From: Azospirillum sp. SYSU D00513 | Lineage (GTDB): Bacteria > Pseudomonadota > Alphaproteobacteria > Azospirillales > Azospirillaceae | Length of the DNA stretch: 47,614 nucleotides | Direction of reading: 5' to 3' | NCBI RefSeq assembly: GCF_017356015.1 | Contig: NZ_JAFIQV010000049.1 | Coordinates: 1 to 47,614 of the forward strand | Shown: in pieces, positions 1 to 7,363 of the stretch | Layout: every line of letters starts with the position of its first letter | How positions within the stretch are numbered: the first letter of the stretch is position 1 | Made by a program: the position numbers and the translations under genes | Notes under the pieces: generated by a model | The model's database searches: none | Seen by the model: the letters and a program-made list of their open reading frames with translations, nothing else | Told to the model about the DNA's origin: nothing

Positions 1-141
1 GGCAACCTGCTGGCCTTCTTCGAGCGCCCCATCGCCGGCGCGCTCGGCGCCTTCACCATCCTCGTCCTGCTCTCGCCCCTTCTCTCCGCGCTCTGGCGGG
101 GCAAGGGCAGGAAGGCCGGAACCTTGAACGGCCCCTCATAA
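1..141 (+). CDS. C-terminal end of a TctA-type tripartite tricarboxylate transporter permease (partial)
   Basis: Only the last 46 codons are in the window; the gene begins to the left. The peptide starts GNLLAFFERPIAGAL, runs into one hydrophobic helix (about residues 14-32 of the fragment) and ends in a short basic tail. A phrase like FFERPIAG followed by a final membrane helix is typical of the C-terminus of TctA, the large permease subunit of tripartite tricarboxylate transporters in the inner membrane. The family call rests on this short match and is moderate. Its stop codon overlaps the end of the convergent glycosyltransferase gene by 6 bp. Confidence 0.55.
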   Translation, partial: GNLLAFFERPIAGALGAFTILVLLSPLLSALWRGKGRKAGTLNGPS

Positions 142-1716
142 GGGGGCGATCAGCTCCGACAGCCGGCGGCGGTGCTCCGCCCGCCGTCCGGCATCAAGGC
201 GGCCGGGGTCGTTCCAGTAGCCCGCGGCCGTGTCCCGCACCGCGCGCAGGAAGGCATCCTCGTTTTTCTGCCCGAAGACGGGCCGGTAGACGCCCGCACC
301 CAGGCGCCAACTGCCCTGGTCCCTCCCGATGAGTCCGATGCGAAGGGCGCCGCCCGCATGCTCCAGCGCGGCGAGCATGGCGATCTGGTCGAGCGAATAG
401 TGCATCTCGCCGCGGGCCAGCCAGTGCAGGAGATAGCGCCGCACCGCGCGGAGATAGCCCATGGCCGCCTCCGTGGGCCGCGCGGCCAGCAGGCCGCCCG
501 CGACCCCGTCATAGGGGTAGGTCAGCATGCCCGCTCCATGCACCAGCCCCAAGTCGAAGGGCGTGCCCCCGTCGTCGGGTGCTGAGGTCAGGAAAGCCGC
601 CGGGTCTCCGAGGAAGACCCCGTCGATGTCGGCGACGATCATCCCCTCCGGGTAGCGCGACGCCAGCGCCGGAGCGCGCAGGAAGCGCACGGCGGTGAGA
701 TGGCTGCGGGCCATGATCCCGGACAACCCGTGGCCCCCATCCTCCCAGGACAGGTTGATGCGCAGGGACGTCCGCGCGCGGAGGCCGTCGAGGGTGGCGA
801 AGACCGCCGCGTCCGGCCGGACGATGTGCAGATGCAGGGCGGAGGCTGGCCCGCCGGGCTCCCCGAACGCCTCCACGGACATCACGAACAGCGGGGCGAA
901 GCGGTGGAAATAGGCGGCGTCGCAGGCACAGAGAATGGCGGCTCCGCCCGCGCGGTTGCCCTGGTGATCGCGGAGCGTGGCGTCGTACTCCGCCTCCATC
1001 CCCGGCGTGACCGCGGCGATTCGGTCCGCGAAGCCGGCACCGTCGCAGAAATGACGGACCATCGGCACGCTCGCCTCCGCCTGCTCGTAAAAGGGCCGTG
1101 CCGCCGGCAGTCCGCCGCGCTCGTGGCGCAACAATCCCTGAAGGAAGATCAGCCAGTCCCGGATGTCGGCCCGGCCCTGCCCGGCGGCGGCATCGGCCGC
1201 GGGCAGCAGCAGGCGGTCCATGGCCTCCAGGGACAGCTCCCGCCGCTTCCTCTCGATCAGGTCGAACGCCAGGTAATAGGGTGTTTTCCAGAACCACCCC
1301 TCCTCCCGGCAACCGGCGCAGGCACGGGCGACCGCCTCCGCGAAGCCGTCCGCGTCGCCCGCCACGCCGGACACGAAACCATAGGCGAACAGCAGTTCCC
1401 GCCCGCCTGCGCCCAGCCGCAAGGCGCGCCGGTAGGCGGCGGCCGAAGCCGCCACCCGGCCCTGCGCCTGCCGGATCCTGGCGAGCAGGAGATAGCCTTC
1501 GGCATCGGCCGGATCGGCGGCGATGGACAGGTCGGCGACAGACGCCGCCTGCGGAAAGCGCCCCTGGCCGGCCAGCAGCGAGGCGTAGCAGCGCGCGGCG
1601 GCCGGCTCGCCGGGCACGGCGTCGAGTATCCGGCGGAACAGCGTCTCGGCGGCGGCCTGATCCCCGCGCTCCTGAAGATCGAGGGCGAAGCGCAACGCCT
1701 CCAGAACCGATGCCAT
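136..1716 (-). CDS. TPR protein with a C-terminal glycosyltransferase-like domain
   Basis: A 526-residue protein. Residues about 5-110 form tetratricopeptide repeats with regular A/G/Y spacing (for example AEGYLLLARIRQAQGR). Residues about 258-510 look like a GT-A type nucleotide-sugar transferase: a beta-strand start (AAILCACDAAYFHRFAPLFV), a DxD-like metal site at D363-x-D365 in VADIDGVFLGDP, and a later SLDQIAML segment like those of family 8-type enzymes. TPR plus transferase is a common layout for enzymes modifying proteins or surface polysaccharide. The acceptor is unknown; flagellin glycosylation is possible because a long flagellin lies in this window, but they are 37 kb apart. The start ATG follows a GGTGAT-like ribosome site. 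The gene is convergent with the permease on its left. Confidence 0.7.
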   Translation of the reverse strand: MASVLEALRFALDLQERGDQAAAETLFRRILDAVPGEPAAARCYASLLAGQGRFPQAASVADLSIAADPADAEGYLLLARIRQAQGRVAASAAAYRRALRLGAGGRELLFAYGFVSGVAGDADGFAEAVARACAGCREEGWFWKTPYYLAFDLIERKRRELSLEAMDRLLLPAADAAAGQGRADIRDWLIFLQGLLRHERGGLPAARPFYEQAEASVPMVRHFCDGAGFADRIAAVTPGMEAEYDATLRDHQGNRAGGAAILCACDAAYFHRFAPLFVMSVEAFGEPGGPASALHLHIVRPDAAVFATLDGLRARTSLRINLSWEDGGHGLSGIMARSHLTAVRFLRAPALASRYPEGMIVADIDGVFLGDPAAFLTSAPDDGGTPFDLGLVHGAGMLTYPYDGVAGGLLAARPTEAAMGYLRAVRRYLLHWLARGEMHYSLDQIAMLAALEHAGGALRIGLIGRDQGSWRLGAGVYRPVFGQKNEDAFLRAVRDTAAGYWNDPGRLDAGRRAEHRRRLSELIAPL

Positions 1717-1880
1717 GGGATCACCCGAGCCTTTCCCACCGATGGAGACTGTGGCTTATTGCCATGGTCCGCATAAGCAAAGCCTTCAATCGTTTCGGCA
1801 TGAGGAATTCTCGCGCCGTGCACTCACGGCCGTCCTCCGGCCGGCGCCGGTTTGCCCCGCCATCACCAGGAGAACCGATC

Positions 1881-2129
1881 ATGCTGGAACTGCGCCCGTC
1901 CTGCGAATGCTGCGACAAGGATCTGCCGCCCGAGTCCACGGAGGCCTTCATCTGCAGCTTCGAGTGCACCTTCTGCGCCGGCTGCAAGGACAATGTCCTG
2001 GGCGGCGTCTGTCCGAACTGCGGTGGCAACTTCGTGCCGCGCCCGATCCGCCCGGCGGGCAAGCTGGTGAAGTACCCGCCGACCACCCTGCGCACGGTAA
2101 AGGCCGGCGGCTGCGCCAAGGCGGCCTGA
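1881..2129 (+). CDS. Small cysteine-rich DUF1272-type protein
   Basis: An 82-residue protein with eight or more cysteines arranged as CECC near residue 8, C25, C29, C32, C35, C45, C48, and a late C78. It contains a CPNCGGN knuckle and the phrase LELRPSCECCDKDLP, which are typical of DUF1272, a small zinc-ribbon-like family of unknown function. It probably binds zinc. The ATG follows AGGAGAACCGATC, a strong ribosome site. It lies in the same direction as the TenA gene, about 110 bp upstream of it, so the two could share a transcript. Confidence 0.8.
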   Translation: MLELRPSCECCDKDLPPESTEAFICSFECTFCAGCKDNVLGGVCPNCGGNFVPRPIRPAGKLVKYPPTTLRTVKAGGCAKAA

Positions 2130-2236
2130 CGCGGGTTGGTGAAGCGCTGCGTGGAAAAGCCGTGCGCGCAGTCTCCCCGCCCGCCGGAAATCCGCTATGC
2201 TCCGCCCCGGTTTCCAACCAGACAGAGCGTAGCCCC

Positions 2237-2920
2237 GTGACCTTCGAACAGCTTTGCGCACGCAACACCGAGGCCCGTTTCACCGACTGGCTCCGCGAGC
2301 AGGCGGAACCCAACTGGACGCGGATGACGACGCACCGCTTCGCGCGGGAACTGGGCGCCGGCACGCTCGACGACGCGGTGGCCGGGCGCTATCTGGTGCA
2401 GGACTACGCCTTCGTGGAGACCTTCGTGTCGCTGCTGGGCAGCGCCATCACCACGGCGCCGGTCATGCCGTCCAAGCGGGCCTTCGCGCAGTTCGCGGCG
2501 GCCATCACGTCGGACGAGAACGACTTCTTCCTGCGCTCCTTCGAGGCGCTCGGCATTCCCGAATCGGTCTGGAAGGACCCGGCGCTGCACCCCGTGACGG
2601 CGGAATTCCTGGAGGTGCTGCGCGCCGCCATCCGCAGCGGCAGCTACCCGCAGGTGCTGAGCGTCCTGGTCGCGGCGGAGTGGAGCTACCTGACCTGGGC
2701 CAAGGCCTGCCCGGCCGAACGGCCCACGCAGTTCTGGCTGTCGGAATGGATCGAGCTGCACGCGATCCCGCCCTTCGAGGCCTTCGTGAACTGGCTGCGC
2801 GAGGAGACCGACCGCGTCGGTGAGGGCGCCGGCGCCGGAACCCAGGCCATGATGGCCGAGAACTTCAAGCGCATGATGGCGCTCGAGGAAGCCTTCTTCG
2901 ACGCCGCCTACTCTGAATAG
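2237..2920 (+). CDS. TenA/THI-4 family protein, lacking the usual catalytic cysteine
   Basis: A 227-residue all-helical protein read from a GTG start. It has the TenA signature YLVQDYAFVETF (D56 matching the substrate-binding Asp) and the C-terminal NFKRMMALEEAFFDAAY segment, where E217 or E218 matches the catalytic Glu. TenA enzymes hydrolyse aminopyrimidines for thiamin salvage. In the classical enzyme a Cys-Pro-Trp carries the nucleophile; here the aligned stretch is A147-E148-W149, so the Cys is absent. That fits the TenA_E type, which salvages formylaminopyrimidine-like products (family knowledge, alignment done by eye). No thi genes or TPP riboswitch are seen nearby. Confidence 0.75.
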   Translation: MTFEQLCARNTEARFTDWLREQAEPNWTRMTTHRFARELGAGTLDDAVAGRYLVQDYAFVETFVSLLGSAITTAPVMPSKRAFAQFAAAITSDENDFFLRSFEALGIPESVWKDPALHPVTAEFLEVLRAAIRSGSYPQVLSVLVAAEWSYLTWAKACPAERPTQFWLSEWIELHAIPPFEAFVNWLREETDRVGEGAGAGTQAMMAENFKRMMALEEAFFDAAYSE

Positions 2921-2939
2921 CCCGCGAGGCAGGCCGCCC

Positions 2940-3476
2940 TCAAGCAGCCCGCTTCCACTCCTGCCAGCCGCCGAGCCGGACGCCGATGGCGTATTTGGTG
3001 AAGGGAATGCGCAGCTCGATGTCGCGGGGCTGGAAGAAGCTGAGGGCGCGCGGTTCGCCCGTCGGGCCGAATTCCAGCCGGGCGCCCTTCGGCTCCTCGG
3101 CGAACTCGTCGCTCATCACCTGCCAGACCTCCAGGTCGGTGCCGTGGTTGGAGATCTTGTACTGGCCGCAGCGCCAGAGCGGCCCCTCGCCCATCCCCTT
3201 CTCGACGACCCGCTTCTCGTCCTGCATGTCCACTTGGCCGACGCCGGCGGCCTGGCCGCTCATGCCCGGCCCGCGGCTCTCCGCGCGGAAGCCCAGCCGC
3301 AGCCAGGAGGTGCGGGCGTTGGGGATGATGCCGCGCACGAGCCGGGCGTCCTCGGCCGCGAACCGTTCCGGATCGTCGTAGAGGATGCGGTCCAGGGCGG
3401 CGGCGACCACGAGGCGGTCGTCGATGCTCAAGGGCCGTGCGGGGTCGCTGTTGGGCGGGCTGGTCATGATCGCCAT
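2940..3476 (-). CDS. Conserved-looking protein of unknown function
   Basis: A 178-residue soluble protein if read from the ATG at 3476; a GTG at 3494 and an ATG at 3467 are alternatives. No signal peptide, membrane helix or known motif is recognised. The N-terminal half (LSIDDRLVVAAALDRIL) is helical. The middle (MSGQAAGVGQVDMQDEKR) looks like a loop, and the rest alternates strands (LWRCGQYKISNHGTDLEVW, RDIELRIPFTKYAIGVRLG), suggesting a beta-rich domain. It is divergent from ligA, with about 150 bp between the starts. GC content and codon use match its neighbours, so it is probably a resident gene. No function is assigned. Confidence 0.6.
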   Translation of the reverse strand: MAIMTSPPNSDPARPLSIDDRLVVAAALDRILYDDPERFAAEDARLVRGIIPNARTSWLRLGFRAESRGPGMSGQAAGVGQVDMQDEKRVVEKGMGEGPLWRCGQYKISNHGTDLEVWQVMSDEFAEEPKGARLEFGPTGEPRALSFFQPRDIELRIPFTKYAIGVRLGGWQEWKRAA

Positions 3477-3626
3477 CGGTGACGGGCGCTCCACTCTACA
3501 CCGCAGGGGGGCCGCTGCGGAAGGCGCGGGCGGTATACCGTTCCGGAAGGTTTTCTCACGCGAGGGCCGGCGCTATGCTCCCGCGCCCCGGCCGCCTTCC
3601 CTGGTTCAAGACGCGAGTGCCCCGCC

Positions 3627-6008
3627 ATGACCGATCTGTTCGATGACGCCTCCATCCTCCGCCGCACGCCCGTCGAGGCGCTGACGGTCGAGCAGGCGGC
3701 GGCGGAGCTGGAGGCGCTGGCGCGGGAGATCGCGCACCATGACGAGCTGTACCACCAGAAGGACCAGCCGGAGATTTCCGACGCGGAGTACGACACGCTG
3801 GTCCGCCGCAACAACGCCATCGAGGGGCGCTATCCGGAGCTGCGCCGGGCCGATTCGCCTTCCTTGCGGGTGGGGTCCGCCCCCGCCGCCGGCTTCGGCA
3901 AGGTGCGCCACGCCCTGCCCATGCTGTCGCTCGGCAACGCCTTCGCGCCCGAGGACGCGCGGGAGTTCGTGGCCCGCATCCGCCGCTTCCTGGGGCTGGC
4001 CGAGGACGCAGCCGTCGAGTTCGTGGCCGAGCCGAAGATCGACGGGCTGTCCTGCTCGCTGCGCTACGAGGATGGCCGGCTCGTGCTGGCCGCCACGCGC
4101 GGCGACGGGGCGGAGGGGGAGGACGTCACCGCCAACGTCCGCACCATCCGCGACGTGCCGCACCGGCTGCCCGCCCCCTACCCCGCCGTGCTGGAGGTGC
4201 GCGGCGAGGTCTACATGAACCGCGACGACTTCCTGGAGATGAACAGGGCGCGCGCCGACAAGGGCGAACCGCTCTTCGCCAACCCACGCAACGCCGCCGC
4301 CGGCTCGCTGCGCCAGCTCGACCCGAAGATCACGGCCGGGCGCCCCCTGCGCTTCTTCGGCTACGCGCTGGGCGAGCTGTCGGAGCCCATCGCCGACACC
4401 CAGTCGGGTGTGCGCAGGAGGCTGGAGGGCTGGGGCTTCCAGCTCAATCACCCTACCGAATGCTGCCGGGGCGCCGACGAGCTTCTGCGCCATTACGAGC
4501 GGATCGGCCGGGAACGCTCCGCCCTGCCCTTCGACATCGACGGCGTCGTCTACAAGGTGGACAGCCTGGAGCTTCAGCAGCGTCTGGGCTTCGTGTCGCG
4601 GGCGCCGCGCTGGGCCATCGCCCACAAGTTCCCGGCCGAGAAGGCGCAGACCCGCCTGAAGGGCATCACCATCCAGGTCGGGCGCACCGGCGCCCTGACC
4701 CCCGTCGCCGAGCTGGAGGACATCACCGTCGGCGGGGTGGTGGTCAGCCGCGCCACGCTGCACAACGAGGACGAGATCGCCCGCAAGGACGTCCGCGTCG
4801 GCGACCTCGTGGTGGTCCAGCGCGCCGGCGACGTCATCCCGCAGATCGTCGGGGCCGTGCTGGAGCAGCGCCCGGAGGGCACCGAGCCTTACCGCTTCCC
4901 CGACCATTGCCCGGTCTGCGGCAGCCTCGCCGTCCGCGAGCCGGACGAGGCGGTGCGCCGCTGCACCGGCGGCCTGATCTGCGCCGCCCAGGCCAAGGAG
5001 CGGCTGCGCCATTTCGTTTCCCGCGACGCCTTCGACATCGAGGGCCTGGGCGAGAAGATCATCGAGGAGTTCTGGGACGACGAGCTGATCCGCTCGCCCG
5101 CAGACATCTTCACCCTGCAGGAGCGGGAGGAGGCCGGGACCATCCGGATCCTCGGCCGGCCCGGCTGGAAGGAGAAGTCGGTCCAGAACCTCTTCGCCGC
5201 CATCCGCCAGCGGCGCGACGGCATCGAGCTTCAGCGCGTGATCTTCGCCCTGGGCATCCGCCATGTCGGCGAGGTCACGGCCAAGTCGCTCGCCCGCCAT
5301 TACACGACCATGGAGAACTGGATCGAGCGCATGATCGAGGCCGGCCACGCCATGCCCGGCGAGGCGTGGCGGGACCTGCACGAGCTGAACGGCGTCGGCC
5401 CGACCACGGCGGCCACCATCCTGGCCTGGTTCGCCGACCCAGAAAGCGCCGCCAAGCTGGACTTCTACTCCGGCAACGACTCCCTGCGGCTGGAGACGGT
5501 GATCGCGTCGCTCGGCATCAAAAGGCTGAACGTCCGGGCCGCCCAGGCCCTGGCCCAGCGCTATGGGACGCTGGAGAGCTGGCGCGCGACCATGACGGCG
5601 GCGGTGGCCCAGGCGCCCGGCCCGGCCTGGCTGGAGCTGGTCGCCGTTCCCGACGTCGGCGAGGTCGCGGCCGAGGAGGTGGCGTCCTTCTTCCTGGAAG
5701 AACGGAACCTGACGGTCGTGCGCGACCTCGCCGCCCGGCTGAACGTGCTGCCGGCCGAGGCGCCGAAGGCCGTCTCCTCCCCCGTGGCCGGCAAGACGGT
5801 GGTCTTCACCGGCACGCTGGAGACCATGACCCGCGCCGAGGCCAAGGCCCGCGCCGAGGCGCTGGGCGCCAAGGTGGCCGGCTCCGTCTCCGCCAAGACC
5901 GACTATGTCGTGGCCGGCGCCGACGCCGGCAGCAAGGCCGCCAAGGCGCAGGAACTCGGCGTCACGATCCTGACCGAACAGGCCTGGCACGAGCTGGTCG
6001 GGGGGTGA
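3627..6008 (+). CDS. ligA: NAD-dependent DNA ligase LigA with an extra helix-hairpin-helix unit
   Basis: A 793-residue enzyme that seals nicks using NAD+. In order: domain Ia (YHQKDQPEISDAEYD), the adenylation site AEPKIDG with nucleophile K137, the OB fold, a four-Cys zinc site (CPVCGS then RRCTGGLIC), helix-hairpin-helix motifs and a C-terminal BRCT domain from about residue 719. E. coli LigA has 671 residues. Much of the surplus lies between the zinc site and BRCT: a first unit begins ALGIRHVGEVTAKSLARHY (541) and ends ILAWFADPES, then a second begins SLGIKRLNVRAAQALAQRY (628) and ends ASFFLEERN. The start ATG is supported by the family N-terminus. The gene stands alone. Confidence 0.96.
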   Translation: MTDLFDDASILRRTPVEALTVEQAAAELEALAREIAHHDELYHQKDQPEISDAEYDTLVRRNNAIEGRYPELRRADSPSLRVGSAPAAGFGKVRHALPMLSLGNAFAPEDAREFVARIRRFLGLAEDAAVEFVAEPKIDGLSCSLRYEDGRLVLAATRGDGAEGEDVTANVRTIRDVPHRLPAPYPAVLEVRGEVYMNRDDFLEMNRARADKGEPLFANPRNAAAGSLRQLDPKITAGRPLRFFGYALGELSEPIADTQSGVRRRLEGWGFQLNHPTECCRGADELLRHYERIGRERSALPFDIDGVVYKVDSLELQQRLGFVSRAPRWAIAHKFPAEKAQTRLKGITIQVGRTGALTPVAELEDITVGGVVVSRATLHNEDEIARKDVRVGDLVVVQRAGDVIPQIVGAVLEQRPEGTEPYRFPDHCPVCGSLAVREPDEAVRRCTGGLICAAQAKERLRHFVSRDAFDIEGLGEKIIEEFWDDELIRSPADIFTLQEREEAGTIRILGRPGWKEKSVQNLFAAIRQRRDGIELQRVIFALGIRHVGEVTAKSLARHYTTMENWIERMIEAGHAMPGEAWRDLHELNGVGPTTAATILAWFADPESAAKLDFYSGNDSLRLETVIASLGIKRLNVRAAQALAQRYGTLESWRATMTAAVAQAPGPAWLELVAVPDVGEVAAEEVASFFLEERNLTVVRDLAARLNVLPAEAPKAVSSPVAGKTVVFTGTLETMTRAEAKARAEALGAKVAGSVSAKTDYVVAGADAGSKAAKAQELGVTILTEQAWHELVGG

Positions 6009-6083
6009 GGAGGCCCATTCCTCTTGGGCTACGCCTAGCGCACATCCGCAGCACAGAATTTCATAGTAAGCCTACAACTTCGG

Positions 6084-6323
6084 CGTCATCCCTGCAGACG
6101 CGCATTGGCGCCAAACTTTGAGGGTTGATCGACCGAAGCAAGGTTCCGACCACCTTCCACCGTCATCCCCGCGGACGCGGGGATCCAGAGTTTCCAAAGG
6201 GTTCGCTACGGGAAGGACTGGATTCCCGCTTTCGCGGGAATGACGAGGAGGGAGGTTGCAGGCTTCGGCAAGACGGGCCGCTGTGAAAACGTTGACGCCC
6301 ATGCGCTTTCGCGGGGACGACGG
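6084..6323. repeat. Cluster of four REP-like palindromic units
   Basis: Two good units face each other: 6161-6189 (CGTCATCCCCGCGG then ACGCGGGGATCCAGA) and 6218-6245 (CTGGATTCCCGC then TTTCGCGGGAATGACG). Two degenerate units flank them: 6084-6102 (CGTCATCCCTGCAGACGCG) in the forward sense and 6303-6321 (GCGCTTTCGCGGGGACGAC) in the reverse sense. The order is forward, forward, reverse, reverse, like a bacterial interspersed mosaic element. Each good unit can fold into a GC-rich hairpin. Similar GTCATTCCCGCG palindromes are scattered between genes in many proteobacteria and are thought to be moved by RAYT transposases; none is seen here. Confidence 0.75.
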
Positions 6324-6367
6324 AAGGGTTGTATCCCTCTCGAGATTCGTCGACGGAACGGCAAAGA

Positions 6368-6400
6368 AAATGCCCCCGCCCAAACTGGGCGAGGGCATTT
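6368..6400 (-). terminator. Rho-independent terminator of the che operon
   Basis: The arms 6368-6382 and 6386-6400 pair over about 15 bp with one mismatch around an AAC loop. On the minus strand the stem is followed by TTTTCTTTG. It lies 30 bp after the stop of the last CheZ gene. The A-rich left flank and T-run on the right could let it work in both directions. Confidence 0.8.
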
Positions 6401-6431
6401 CGAGCGCCACTCGTCGGAAAGGAAGGAACCC

Positions 6432-7184
6432 CTACGCGAACAGCGCGTCGATGTCCGCCTGGCTGATGCTGCCGGTTTCCTGCGCCTCGGACGGGCCGTG
6501 CAGTTCCAGGCCCTCGTCGACCTTGGTCGTGCTGGGCGGCAGGGGCATGGATTCGAACTCGCGCTTGTTCCAGAGGCTCATCATCGCGTCCACGCGCTCC
6601 TCGATGTAGCCGAGCGCCTTGCAGACCTTGGTGATGCGCTGGCCGGTGAGGTCCTGGAAGTTGCAGGCCTCGTAGATGCGCACGATGATGTCGTTCATGT
6701 CGCCGACGCGGCTGGCGTGATAGCCCTCGGGCAGCGAGGCCTTCACCTCCTGCACGACTTCTTCCAGCTCCTCGGCGCAGGCCATGATGCTGTTGGTCGC
6801 CGCCTCGGTCGCCGAAACGACGGCGCCCAGCTCCTGTGAGGCCTGCTGGAAGCGGTCCTCGCCGGCCAGCGGGTGGCGGATGGCCGCCATCTCCATCTTG
6901 GTGGCCTTAATGCGGCCGGAGATGTCGGCGATGTCGACCTGGATCTGCTCGATCTGGTTGTTGTCGAGCGTCAGGAACCGGTCGAGCTTGGAGCCCAGGT
7001 CATGGATGGCCCGCAGCACCTCGCTGTGGTCCACCGCCACCGGAGCCGCGGCCGGCCCCTCGAGCGCCAGCGCCGGTGCTGCCGGTCCCGGCTGGGGCGA
7101 ATCGGCGAGGGCGGACTGGTAGGGATTGCCGGTCCGGCGAGCCTGCTGAAGCTCTGCCATGAAAGGCTTGGACGTGTGCTTCAT
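6432..7184 (-). CDS. cheZ: CheZ-family chemotaxis protein phosphatase (short paralogue)
   Basis: A 250-residue protein. The CheZ core is clear: a long helical region (residues 55-210) with ACNFQDLTGQRITKV, where D178 and Q182 match D143 and Q147 of E. coli CheZ, the pair that removes phosphate from CheY-P. The C-terminus ends SISQADIDALFA (239-250), matching the CheZ tail that binds CheY (DQVDDLLDSLGF in E. coli). The first 50 residues are Pro/Ala-rich and probably disordered. It is the third gene of the minus-strand run cheY, long cheZ, short cheZ, with 179 bp between it and its upstream neighbour. The start was taken at MKHTSK; an upstream ATG at 7244 is less likely. Confidence 0.88.
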   Translation of the reverse strand: MKHTSKPFMAELQQARRTGNPYQSALADSPQPGPAAPALALEGPAAAPVAVDHSEVLRAIHDLGSKLDRFLTLDNNQIEQIQVDIADISGRIKATKMEMAAIRHPLAGEDRFQQASQELGAVVSATEAATNSIMACAEELEEVVQEVKASLPEGYHASRVGDMNDIIVRIYEACNFQDLTGQRITKVCKALGYIEERVDAMMSLWNKREFESMPLPPSTTKVDEGLELHGPSEAQETGSISQADIDALFA

Positions 7185-7363
7185 GCTCGCTCGCTTTCGG
7201 CTGCGGCCGGCGCCTTGGAGAAGGGGGCCGTGATGGCGTGGCACGATGGGCTTGCAACGCTGGGCGGCATGCTACCGTGCGGATGCAGGAACCGTATTCT
7301 ATCGCTTTTTAGGGAAATCCCTGAAGATTTTCCGCAATTGCGAAAGGGTGGCGTCGGGGGACC

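Larger units (their letters stand above)
6009..6431. other. Intergenic region with REP-like palindromes and a terminator
   Basis: This 420 bp stretch between the convergent ligA and che operons holds no gene that can be supported. It contains four related palindromic units and, at its right side, a strong hairpin, each listed separately. Confidence 0.8.

Noticed and set aside
3606..5990. A long open frame on the minus strand opposite ligA (about 790 codons).
   Set aside because: It is Gly/Ala/Arg-rich, lacks family motifs and mirrors the third-base GC bias of ligA. Similar long antisense frames opposite the M24 peptidase, groEL, uvrD and clpA were rejected for the same reason.
7238..7258. 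A sigma54-like site TGGCACG followed by TTGCA near the short cheZ start.
   Set aside because: The spacing is two bases too long and it reads away from the cheZ gene.
7321..7346. Short palindromes (AGGGAAATCCCT and CGCAATTGCG) between the two CheZ genes.
   Set aside because: Short palindromes of this length occur by chance and no regulator or T tract is associated.
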